A stretch of DNA of 64,000 nt from Pegoplata infirma (Eukaryota > Arthropoda > Insecta > Diptera > Anthomyiidae): NCBI GenBank assembly GCA_963921195.1, contig OY992540.1:73893337-73957336 (forward strand). Reading direction: 5' to 3'. Positions 24,301 through 34,170 of the stretch are shown here, piece by piece (position 1 is the stretch's first letter; every line of letters begins with the position of its first letter). Below the pieces are notes generated by a model. That model searched no databases, was not told the DNA's origin, and saw only the letters and a list, made by a program, of their open reading frames with translations. Both the position numbers and the translations under genes were made by a program.

Positions 24301-25640
24301 CTTTATTACAAATTGAATTACAATAAAAAAAATGCATTTTTGGAAATTTATTGCGATGATACCCAATTTTTGCTTTTTTGCTCCTCTATTAAAATATTCT
24401 ATTGCACTTAAAGATTTTTTAATAAAAATGGATCCAAAATTTTGGTATTAGTTGATATTGTGTGAAATTTAAAGGGATGATTTTCAATTTTAGTTTTTTT
24501 TGGTTCAGCGCCTATAGTTAGTGCAATTAATGTTTTTATAAAAAATACCTCTTTTCTAATTTTTGGAAATATATATGGGATGACCACCAATTTAAGATTT
24601 TTTCGCACTAGCAACTATGGTTTAAAATTTAATTAAAGTTTTTTAAAAAAACTTTTTTTTTTTGAAATTTAAAGGGATGATTCCAAATTTAAGCTATTTT
24701 TGCTGTAACCCTCTATAGTTAAGGATTTAATTGGAATTACAGTTTTTAAAATCGAAAATGAATTTTTAGGAATTTATTGCGATAATATCCAATTATTGCT
24801 ATTTTGCTCTATTACCTCCACAGAAATATTTAATTGCAATTAAAGGTTTTTTTATAAAAATGTATTCACAAGATTTGTTTGAGTTAAGAATTAAATTGCA
24901 ACTAATTTAAATTTTTTTTTTTTAAATTTAAAGGGATGATCTTCAATTTCAGCTATTTTTGGCTCAGCGCCTATAGTTAGTGCAATAAAGGTTTTTTATA
25001 AAATAATTATTTTCAAATTTTTGAAAAATATATGTATAGGGATGACTCCCAATTTCAGATTTTTTCGCACTAGCAACTTTGGTTAAACATGTAATTAAAG
25101 TTTTTATAAAAACGAATTTTTCGAAATTTAAAGAGATGATCCCTAATTTCAGCTTTTTTTTGCTGTAACACCTATAGTTAAGGATTTGATTGGAACTGCA
25201 TTAAAAAAACATATTTTTGGAAGTTTATTGCGATGATACCAAATTATTTTTCTATATTGCTCTAGCACCTCCACAAAAATACTTAATTGCAATTAAAGTT
25301 TTTTTCTAAAAATGTATTCACAGGTTTTGTTTTAGTTAAGACTGGAATTGCAATTAATTAAAAAAAAAATCAGTAGTATAAAAATGTCATTTTTGCAATT
25401 TTCGCTATTAAACATTTTTCGAAACATTAAAATGGATTTTTGTAAATTTACGATGATCTCCAATTTCAGATATTATTGCTTAAGCACCTCTTGTAAAAAC
25501 ATAAACCCAAAAATATTTTTTTTTGAAGTACTTAAAAGTGGAATTTAAATTTTTTTCGGATTATCTCTAATTTCAGATATTTTTGCTCTATAACCTCTAT
25601 TTAAGCCATATAATACGATTAAAGTTTTTTTAAAAAAATC

Positions 25641-26054
25641 TTTAATTTTATAAAATCATTTTAATTTAAATTTCTTTACTCAAATTTATTTTACCATAAA
25701 TTCTTAAAACACATCTCGTCAAAATATTGCAATAATCTTGTCCTTGCATTTCTGCACTGCTGTTCAAAACAAGTTGTTTGTTGTTTGATCTTAGGTAACA
25801 ACGACAACAATGTGTTGCTGATGTTAGTTAACTGTACAAGCAATTTAATGTCACTTAAACATGACAAATTTTAAATTGAAATTCCTTTTTTTTTTGTGTT
25901 GGTTTCTACCAAAAAGTTTGAAACAATACCAACAATTTTCCATGTAATACACAATGATATTTAAAATTAACTGAAAAACTTTTGGAAAACAATAACAACT
26001 ATACACAGATAGTGAGTTTAAGGATTATGAACACACTTTAATTATATTAAATTA
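25641..26054. other. Unassigned, possibly unique
   Basis: No repeat or gene is recognised. The slightly more balanced composition around 25740-25860 suggests single-copy host DNA. Confidence 0.3.
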
Positions 26055-26632
26055 GTTCACTTAACATTTTTGATAAAATTTTTAACCGAGAGGTAATTAT
26101 AGGTTTTGAAAAATAAAAAACTGATGTGTAAATCCCTGCAGCCAAAATTTCGGTTATATGGTAAAAAAATTTTTTTTTTTTTTTATTAAGAATTACCATA
26201 TAATTACAAATTATATACTAATTTTACCTAACCGAGAACTGGTAACAATGACCTTCGTCTCGTTGTAGCGAATCAGACCAAGGCCTCTGGTGGGAATCGA
26301 ACCCACGACCCCCAGACTCATAGGCTAGCACGCTACCAACTAGCCTACTGGGGCGCCTAAAAAAAAATTATATTATATAGTTGTCACAACCTCAATACGG
26401 TAATGGCAACCGCAACACGGTTGTAACGACCGAAATGTTCTTGTTACAGCCAAATGACCGGTTGGAACAACAGAATGACCGGTTGGAACAACATCAAAAA
26501 TAAGGTTGGATTAACGGACTTAACATTTTTGGTAAAATATCTTTACCAAAAGGTAATCGTAGGTTTTGAAGAAAAGGCAACTCAAATATAAATCCACCCA
26601 GTCAAGATTTTGGTTATATGGTAAAATAAAAA
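26055..26632 (+). repeat. Pair of direct repeats of about 115 bp flanking a SINE
   Basis: The blocks 26055-26165 and 26513-26632 share CTTAACATTTTTGATAAAAT, GAGGTAATTATAGGTTTTGA and GGTTATATGGTAAAA in the same order and orientation. The DNA between them holds the minus-strand SINE and one CGGTTGTAAC repeat block. Each direct repeat is followed by a CGGTT-type block, so the whole may be a roughly 460-bp tandem duplication in which one unit received the SINE. Confidence 0.5.
26170..26357 (-). repeat. tRNA-derived SINE
   Basis: Read on the minus strand, the head is GGCGCCCCAGTAGGCTAGTT, then GGTAGCGTGCTAGCC (A-box region), GTCGTGGGTTCGATTCCCAC (B box) and a stem-like end. Next come TTGGTCTGATTCGCTACAAC and ACCAGTTCTCGGTTAGGT, then an AT-rich tail. 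The A and B boxes are at tRNA-like spacing, but the acceptor stem does not pair well and the body continues, so it is a SINE and not a tRNA gene. Related pieces are at 546-584 and 61690-61835. Confidence 0.75.
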
Positions 26633-26875
26633 ATATCGTTTCATTTAAAAACTTGTTTAAACGAGATTTAATCTCATTCACTCACATATTTTAACCTCAT
26701 TTTTGAGGTTGTCGTAACCGGTCATACGGTTTTCAAAACCTCAATACGGTTATAGCAACCGCAATACGGTTGTGACAGCCGTAATGTATTTGTAACAGCC
26801 GAATGAATGACCAGTTGAAACAACCTCAAAAATGAGGTTAGATTATTTGCGGTTGTAGCAACTGTATTTATTATG
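26395..26875. repeat. Two blocks of CGGTTGTAAC-type repeats
   Basis: Blocks at about 26380-26515 and 26715-26875 are made of short units such as CAATACGGTTATAGCAACCG and GACCGGTTGGAACAAC. Many units are inverse complements of each other (CGGTTG / CAACCG). This density of short inverted motifs resembles subterminal arrays of DNA transposons, but I cannot define ends. Confidence 0.45.
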
Positions 26876-26879
26876 TTAG

Positions 26880-27870
26880 TTTTAATACGCTATTAACCTG
26901 CAGGTTTTTTAAAAAAAATATTAAAAGAAAATTTTTACTACCACATGCCACTTCCAGAGGCCAGAATGCTGTAAATTCTCCAAATAAAAAATTTAATGTC
27001 CGCTTAATTTTAAGTGTGAGTATCCCTCAAAAGTTTAGTACATAAGAACGGTAGTATACGGATAGAATAAATTACCCCACTATATTCTAAATATTTTTTT
27101 TTTTTTTGAGAAAACTAATACGCTAAAAATGCCAACATCAATTTTAAGTTAACTTTTTAAAGCAACTTCAAATGATACTGTAAACTTTGAACTGAGCACG
27201 TTGCAACAATGTTGTATGAAATTGTAAAGTAGTCAAAATATGTACGTTGCAATAACAAATACTGATTTGATTTCTTTATACTTTGTTATATGGATAAACA
27301 AACTAACGTACACTTAAACAAACTTACATACATACATACACTTACACATTTTTACTCACCCAAAATCTAGTCTAGTCTAACAATTACCAAACTGTTGTGG
27401 CAATTTTCCCCAATGTCAGTTTGATGCAAAAAAAAAAAAAACTTTCCATTTTTTTTCTGTGCAATGTTGCACAAATAAGGGTTGTGGCACTGCAGTTGAA
27501 CAAATTTTATTTTTAACTTTTTTTTTTTGTAGAATTTTATTGGAAAATTAAATTTCGCGCTTACAAAAATAACATCATCAGCAGCAGGAATAGGGGATAC
27601 ACTTAAACAAATAAGTTGTAAAAATCAAATATACCACAAATATTGACCATCGATTCTTCAGATTTATTTTTAAACTGATGGTATTATTATCAAATGTAAT
27701 TCGTAAAAGTTCCATTTGAAATTGTAAGATTTCATTAAGAGGGATACAACGAAATAAAAAATTAAAAAGAAGAACGAATATATCATTTATAGTATTTTTC
27801 TAGTTCGAGGCCAAAAATTATTTTTACCAAATTCTCATAAAAATTTTAATAAAATAATTTTATTATTATT
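26880..27870. other. Unassigned, possibly unique
   Basis: A CATA microsatellite lies at about 27327-27340. The rest has no inverted or tandem structure and no open frame with coding character. Confidence 0.35.
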
Positions 27871-28860
27871 ATACCCTCCACTCTAGTGATAGAGGGTATA
27901 TATAAGTTTGTCATTCCGTTTGTAACACCTCGAAATATTGGTCTAGGACCCCATAAAGTATATATATTCATGATCCTCGATCGATTTTAAGACGATCTAG
28001 CGATGTCCGTCCGTCCGTCTGTCCGTCCGTCTGTCCGTCTGTCTGTCTGTCTGTTGAAAATACGCTAACTTTTGAAAGACTTTACGGAGGCTCCTGAAGT
28101 TTGGCACATATGTTGGACATTTACCTGGTCAGGTTGGTATTGCAATCCAGCGAAATCGGTCCAATGGTTCAAAAGTCATAAGCAAATGAGTGAATTTCGG
28201 TAAGGGTTTTTCTGGAATTTACGAGATAAAACACACGGTAACTTTCGAACGGCAATTCTGAGGGTGCTGAAGTGTGGCATATATATTAACTGTTCCTCTG
28301 GTCCGGTTCATTTTAAATTTCAGCAAAATCGGTCCAGTGGTTCAAAAGTTATTAGCAAAACCGTAAATTTCAGATTAGTTTCACCTTAAATTCACGTGTT
28401 GAAATGTTTAAAATAAAATGTTTAACATGTTTAAAAAACATTTGTAAGTCAGAAAAATATTTTAAAAGGTATTTTTGTCACACAAAAATATTTTTACACT
28501 AAAACAAAAAAAAAATACACTCAAAAAAAAGTTTACACTCAAAAAAAATTTTACACTCAAAAAAAAAAATTGGTAAATTATTTTTTTTTTTTTTTTCAAA
28601 AATTAATAAAAAAAAAATTTTTTTACACTAAAACAAAAAAAAAAAATACACTCAAAAAAAATTTTACACTCAAAAAAAAATTAGTATTTTTTTTTTTTTT
28701 TTAAAAAATTAATAAAAAAAAGTTTTTTACAGAAAATAAAATATTTCTAACCAAAAATTTTATTTTTTTCACGTTAGAAAATTTACTATCACTTAAAAAG
28801 GGCATTTTAGAGGGTATTCATAGATTCGGCCAAGTCGAATTTAACTTTTCTACTTGTTTT
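27871..28860 (+). mobile_element. Helentron-like element, near-complete reference copy
   Basis: The 5' end is a hairpin (ATACCCTCCACTCTAGTGAT, then AGAGGGTAT). It is followed by GTCATTCCGTTTGTAACACC, GGTCTAGGACCCCATAAAGT and CTAGCGATGTCCGTCC, and an extended (GTCY)n run. The middle has two related blocks with the phrase AAATCGGTCCAATGGTTCAA. Then comes a minisatellite of TACACTCAAAAAAA units (28495-28725). The 3' end has the stem-loop GATTCGGCCAAGTCGAAT and then CTACTTGTTTT. It encodes no Rep/helicase and is therefore non-autonomous. Confidence 0.7.
28005..28054 (+). repeat. (GTCY)n microsatellite
   Basis: About twelve GTCC/GTCT units follow CTAGCGAT. In flies, such blocks are seeded by the element itself, so this is a built-in part of the Helentron-like repeat. 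Confidence 0.9.
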
Positions 28861-29055
28861 ATTTATGCCCCCCACAATTACCTCGGAGCCGCTCCTAGAG
28901 GGGTACAATATATAAAAATTAATTTTTACACCCTTATATTTTTTCTGAACAAATCTACTCCCTACTTCAACTCCTTCAGGTGGCTCCCACACAAAATGCC
29001 ATTTTTATGAAATTAGCTACCGTCGCTCAAACTATCCTAAGGCTGCTGATTTTAA

Positions 29056-29535
29056 TTCACACTCAATCACGCACACTCACTTACGAGCATATTTTTTCTA
29101 CTCACACTCACTCACAATCACGTGAGTAAATTTAAAACAACTCACACTAACTTGCATTTATACAAAAAAGATTTTAAAAAATGAAAATTTACAAAATCTT
29201 TCAAAATTTTCATCAAAATTTAAAGTTTAGCAAAATTTTCCATTTTTTTTTTGCTTTTTTTGGGATGAAATCTTAGGTTAAGCCAAATTTTCCAATTTTT
29301 TTTTTATCTTTTTCGGTACGAAAGGAAACATGGAGAGAAAATGAATCACGCAAACTCACGCAAAAAAATGGACTCACGCACACTCACTCACTCACGCACA
29401 CTCACGCACGCAATTTTTTTCTCTACTCACACTCATTCACAATCACGTGAGTAAAATAAAATTCAGTCACACTCACGCGTGATCACGCGTAAATCACGTG
29501 GATCGCGCTCTAATCTGCTCATGTGCCCATCTCTA
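29056..29535. mobile_element. hAT-like ACTCAC-rich MITE, 5'-truncated copy
   Basis: It shares with 12230-12721 the ACTCACACTCACTCACAATC blocks, TCACGTGAGTAAA, the GGTACGAAAGGAAA phrase and the right end GCCCATCTCTA. The left terminus is missing, so no target duplication can be read. The third ATATGAGG foldback begins directly after it. Confidence 0.65.
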
Positions 29536-30671
29536 ATATGAGGCATTCCACACCAAATGTCCAGCGTGTACCGTAAACTTCCAAATAGGTTGTATGGATA
29601 GCCCTATATAGAACTTAGAAAATTGCGTTTTTGGTTTTTAAATTTTTCAAAAACTGGGCTTAGGAGGCGTGGTCAAATATTTGAAAAACGGTCAAATTTG
29701 TGGCGATTTGCCTTGATTAAATATTTATCACATTAAAACGGAATGCACCACAATCTTAAAAATTTATATTATATAGTTTTGTATGGGCCATCGATTAAAA
29801 TTTTTTTTTGGAAAATTTTCAGAACACGTTCTGAAATTATCCATTTTTTAAAAAATCAATTTATCAAAAATCCGGCCACTTTTTTTTTTTAAAGTTTAAT
29901 TGTTTGTCCATCCACACAAAAAAATTCAGAAACACGTTCTTCCTTTTTTTCGAGAAAATCGCATTTGAATTTTAAATTTCATAACAATTTTGTAATTTGC
30001 TTGTATTTTCTTGTTTCAACAGAGCGTATGAGAAATATTTATGCAATTAATATTACTCATTCGCAACGTTTCATAACAATTTTGTAATTTGCTTGTATTT
30101 TCTTGTTTCAACAGAGCGTATGAGAAATATTTATGCAATTAATATTACTCATTCGCAACGTTAAAACAAGAAAAAACAAGCAAATTTATAAATTGTTATA
30201 AAATTTAAAATTCAAATGCGATTTTCTCGAGAAAAACGAAAAACGTGTGTCTGAATTTTTTTGTGTGGATGGACAAATATCTAAACTTAAAAAAAATTTT
30301 TTTTAAAAAGTGGCCGGAATTTCGATAAATTTACTTTTTTAAAAAATGGAAAATTTCAGAACGGGTTCTGAAAATTTTCAAAAAAAAAAAAATTTTAATC
30401 GATAGCCCATACAAAACTATATAAAAATGTAAAGTTTTAAGATTGTGGTGCATTCTGTTTTAATGTGATAAATATTTAATCAAGGCAACTCGCCAAAAAT
30501 TTGACCATTCTTCCAGTATTTGACCACGCCTCCTAAGCCCAGTTTTTGAAAAATTTAAAAACCAAAAACGCAATTTTCTAAGTTCTATATAGGGCTATCT
30601 ATACAACATATTCAGAATTTTACGGTACACGTGTTTTTTTCGCTGGTCATTTGGTGTGGAATGCCTCATAT
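29536..30671. mobile_element. Foldback element with ATATGAGGCATTCC ends
   Basis: ATATGAGGCATTCCACACCA at the left is matched by TGGTGTGGAATGCCTCATAT at the right. The arms run inward over about 440 bp, with shared phrases such as GGCTTAGGAGGCGTGGTCAA and AAAGTGGCCGG. The outer 14 bp resemble those of the foldbacks at 6187 and 17076, but the interior is different. It is therefore either a distinct family using the same transposase or a chimera. The centre carries the tandem duplication at 29977-30160. Confidence 0.75.
29977..30160 (+). repeat. Exact-looking 92-bp tandem duplication
   Basis: The 92-bp unit starting TTTCATAACAATTTTGTAAT and ending ATTACTCATTCGCAACG occurs twice head to tail (29977-30068, 30069-30160) with no difference that I see. 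It lies at the fold centre of the element, where replication slippage on a hairpin is expected. Confidence 0.85.
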
Positions 30672-30684
30672 GCAAAAAAAAATT

Positions 30685-31110
30685 TCGGTGGCGTTGTTTT
30701 TTGCGTGATGGTGCTCGGTGGGGGGGAGGTGATGTAGGATACGTTCCTCATCGCGAGAAACGTTAACTAATTTATTATTAAGATTTTTGCACATTAGTAA
30801 TACCATTTTCTAATTATTTTAATGACTTTTTTAAATCCACGCCCACAAAAGGGACGGTAGCACCCTGGCTCTAAGAATAAGTGTAGGACTTTACACTTCT
30901 TCTGACATAAAAAGGTTTCATTTGTTGAACAAAAATGCAAAAAAACATATAAAAAATGGCGTTTTAAGAGGTTGGTTTGGTTTTTAAGGGGAAATTTTTT
31001 GCCCCTGATCCGATTTTGTACATTTCCGAACTATGACTATGAGACATATCCGTGCCATATTCGTGAATCGTATTCTTTAAATACCCCATACTGTGGTTGG
31101 AGGGTATAAA
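30685..31110 (-). mobile_element. Helentron-like element, internally deleted
   Basis: On the minus strand it starts TTATACCCTCCAACCACAGT and later has the blocks CAGGGGCAAAAAATTTCCCC and GTCCTACACTTATTC. These are collinear with 50028-51306 and 58763-59391. The segment that normally holds GTCATTCCGT and (GTCY)n is missing. Confidence 0.55.
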
Positions 31111-31911
31111 AAAATCCACTCAAATTGGTTATTCATACGCACCCGAAACAATTTTATACAAATGTAGAAATTTTGGCACTAGAGCATGTTGATATCTCCT
31201 TATTGTAATTTTTACATCTTGACCTGGGTTGGAGGGTATACGAATACATCTTTTCAAATTTGATGTAGGATGTTTTATATTCGAATGTGGCGAAACTATC
31301 TCACCTGTGTGGTAAAACAACGACTTGTTAGTTCAGATTCTTTTGTATATATTACTACTATTTGAATAAAGAAAATTTGTAAAACATTATTTTCAGTGCA
31401 GTATGCGCAACAACTTATTCTACTTTCATCCACAATACTCAACTAGAATTTGATGCCGTGAAGAACTTTTGTTAAATAGTTGTACTAGTAAAAGTTCTGG
31501 TTGCTCTATTTTGCTATGTCTAAAAAAACAAAAAAACAGAAATTGTTCATTTCATGGACGCCAATTCCTATTTAGGAATTGAAATAAATGGGCTTATTTT
31601 TACTCGGTTAGTCGAAACAATAAAAACGTCGATTGCAAAAAAAAATTTATCAAAGAATAATTTTTCAAAACTAAAATATTGGCGAAATTCCCCGGATGTG
31701 GATAAAACTTAATGGTCTAATTTTTCAAAGTTTTAATGCTTAACTTATAACCAGTGTTGCCATAAAATAATTAAAAAAAATGCTAAATTGCAGAAAAAAA
31801 AGTGCTAAAATGCTCTATAGACCAAAAAAAGTGCTAGCTTTTTTTTTAATTTTTTCTTTTATAAAATCCACAAATTATAATTTTTATTGATAACTATACA
31901 CATATTTTCTT

Positions 31912-32284
31912 AGTTTTAATTCGGTTTTCTGAATTTCAATTAATATTTTTTTTAATTTCAATTGCGTTTTCTTAATTTCAATTGGGTTTTCTTAATTTCA
32001 TTGAAAATTTTTGAATTTCAATTAATCACTTCTTAATTATAATTTCGATTTCTGAATTTCCAATGGTCTTCTAAATTTTGATTGGATTTTCTGAATTTCA
32101 TAAAGGTTTCCTGTTTTTCAATTGGGTTTTCTAAATTTAAGGTATTTTTTTAATCTTCTGAATTCCTAGTGGGATTTCTAAATTTCAATTGGGTTTTCTG
32201 AATTTCAAATTGGGATTTTTCAATAAGTCTTTTATAAATTTCAATATGGATTTTTGAATTTCAATTGGTTTTTCTGAGTTTTAA
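31912..32284 (+). repeat. Minisatellite, TTCAATTGGGTTTTCTGAAT units
   Basis: About sixteen units of 20-24 bp recur, with most variation in the TTGGGTTTT part and one-base indels. The array lies inside the hAT-like element and has no coding potential. Confidence 0.75.
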
Positions 32285-32842
32285 CTGGGCACCATTAAAT
32301 AAGTCCTAAGAAAAAAATGAAATAAGGACCAAAAATCCATACGATTTGCGAGTTATTTTATTTTGAAATAACTCCCAAATTTACTAGACCTATTTAATTT
32401 TTTTGAAAGTTGTTACATTTTTAAGTATTTCATTATGAAATAACTCCCAAATTCGTTTAACAATTTGTCTCGACAAAGTTTTAATTATGAAAATAGAAAT
32501 TATTTACTTTGAAATTATTGAATCATTTTGTAAATAAATTCAGAACAATCATTATTCAGAATTACAACAATGTCAATTAATATCAGTAGAAAATATAAAA
32601 TTTTCTGCAATGCGAAATGCACACCGCGAGTAATTGCTAAAAATGTCGAGCTCTTCAAAACAAATATTATGTCTAACTAAACCCACAAAAAAGTTTTAGG
32701 GTCCTGGAAGTTGGCACGAGCATTAAATTATTTAAAGTGTAAACGAAATGGACTTTGAAAAATAAGCTTTAGGTCTGTCTGCTCTTCTTAATTATAAAAT
32801 TTATGTTGTTGGAATGTGATGGTTCTTTTGAAAAGATTTGAA

Positions 32843-33950
32843 GGCGTACGGACATAGCGCCCAAGGTCTTATCGCCCAAAACCGTAAATGACATATCGCC
32901 CACGCTGCGACATATAGCCCAAAATGATAGGCCTAAAAATGTTATTTCTCCCAAAACAAAATTGTCAAAAAATCCAAAATGTTTTTTTTGGGCGAAATGT
33001 CGAAATTACGACTTCTATGATTTGTTTAATTGTAATAAAGGTTTTCTGCGTAGCCGGCCTTCGGCCGGGCTTAGGGATTACATACTCCATGCATTAAACC
33101 CACCCTCTCTGCAAACCAAAGCTATTTTGGTTATCAGGCCTTTTTGAGGCATAACAAATTTGGTAGCGTAAAGGACTGCTACCCTAGAAAACTTTACTTT
33201 GCGGAGAGGGTGGGTTTAATGCATGGATTTTGTAATCCCTAAGCCCGGCCGAAGGCCGGCTACGCATAAAAACTTTAAAATATACTAAAAAAATATACTA
33301 AAAAAGACAATTTTGGTGAGTTTTATGATTATTTTTTTGGGTGCTATGACATTTTATAAATATAACATTTTGATATTTGGGTAATATGACATTTTTGATA
33401 ATTTATATAAATTTAAAGAAAATTGTTAAAATACCCAAAAATAAAGGCCATATCGTCCAAAAAATTTTGTAACAACAACTAACACACATTTTTTTTGGCT
33501 GGAATCAGTGGGTGTCAGATTATATGGGGCCGAAAAAAAATGCACTCATTTTTTACAAAGGAAATAATGGTTCTCTTAATGTATGAAAATATCTGCAAAT
33601 TTTTAAAAAATTCTGCAAAATCAGGGGAAAAAGTAGGGAAAATGCTCCAAAATCAGGGGAAAATGTAGAGAATTTAGTAAAAAGAGAATTTTAATAACGG
33701 AAATAGTGGTAATCCTCTCAATATAGATGAGTAATCCTCTCAATAATAGTGGTAAAATTTACTCTTTTTCTAATTCTCTTTGATCTTTTTACAAAATTTT
33801 TAAATTTCTGCAATACATTAAGTTTACCAATTTTCATAAACTTGCAGACATACTTTGGGTCCTTTCAAACTCTCTTACTTTCCTTACTCTATGGCTGGAA
33901 TGACTTTTTTAAATTGGGCGATATGCACTTGGGCGTTATGTCCGTACGCC
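32843..33950. mobile_element. Foldback/Mutator-like element, perfect 9-bp TSD
   Basis: The ends GGCGTACGGACATAGCGCCC and GGGCGTTATGTCCGTACGCC are inverted copies with one mismatch. AGATTTGAA is repeated directly on both sides (32834-32842 and 33951-33959). Nine-base duplications are typical of Mutator-like and Drosophila FB elements. From both ends inward, variants of CATATCGCCCAAA / TTTGGGCGATATG recur at least eight times, giving a subterminal array. The interior includes the GC-rich palindrome 33047-33266. No transposase is present. Confidence 0.8.
33047..33266. mobile_element. GC-rich 220-bp palindrome
   Basis: TGCGTAGCCGGCCTTCGGCC at the left is matched by GGCCGAAGGCCGGCTACGCA at the right. 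Arms of about 70 bp follow, including TGCATTAAACCCACCCTCTC. The outer 20 bp themselves contain the hairpin GCCGGCCTTCGGCCGGC. The GC content is far above its surroundings. A weak relative of the inner part is at about 43880-43930 (TTGCTACCCTAAGAAACTTT). Confidence 0.75.
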
Positions 33951-34170
33951 AGATTTGAATACATATGGGTGTGAAGAAAGCGCCGCAGGCTAACAATTTT
34001 TACAAAAGATTTTAACAAAAATTAAAATGTTGAAAAAAAAAATGCTTAAAATGCTAAACAATTTTAAAAAAGTGCTAAGTTAGCACTTGGCACTTTTTTC
34101 CAAAAATTTAGTGCTAAGTCCAAAAAAAAGTGTTAGATCTAGCACTAAAAGTGCTAAAATGGCATCACTG

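Larger units (their letters stand above)
20330..25640. repeat. Degenerate tandem array, about three dozen units
   Basis: A unit of roughly 70-150 bp recurs throughout, built from GATGATCCCCAATTTCAGCT, ATTTTCGCTCTAGCACCTCT, AGTTAA, AATTGCAATTAAAGTTTTT and AAAATGGATTTTTGGAAATT. Units vary by indels in the A/T runs, and neighbouring units are no more alike than distant ones by eye. The array is split by the insertion at about 22985-24300 and resumes in the same orientation and register. No coding capacity. The regular GATGATC/CTCTAGCACCTCT core is unusually conserved compared with its A/T spacers. Confidence 0.7.
31752..34170. mobile_element. hAT-like element, perfect 8-bp TSD CTTATAAC
   Basis: The ends are CAGTGTTGCCAT and ATGGCATCACTG, an inverted repeat with one mismatch that starts with CAGTG as in many hAT elements. 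CTTATAAC is repeated exactly outside both ends (31744-31751 and 34171-34178). Near both ends the motif AAAGTGCTAA recurs in both orientations (31795-31835 and 34030-34155), like subterminal transposase sites. The interior holds a minisatellite (31912-32284) and a foldback (32843-33950). No transposase frame survives. Confidence 0.8.

Noticed and set aside
20330..25640. CRISPR-like array
   Set aside because: Units are irregular, diverged and lack constant spacers. The sequence is plainly eukaryotic.
26260..26357. Functional tRNA gene
   Set aside because: A and B boxes are present but the acceptor stem does not pair and the sequence continues into a SINE body.
28807..28992. 61-residue minus frame with Gly/Ser-rich content
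   Set aside because: It straddles the 3' stem-loop of a Helentron-like element and flanking DNA; not a coherent gene.
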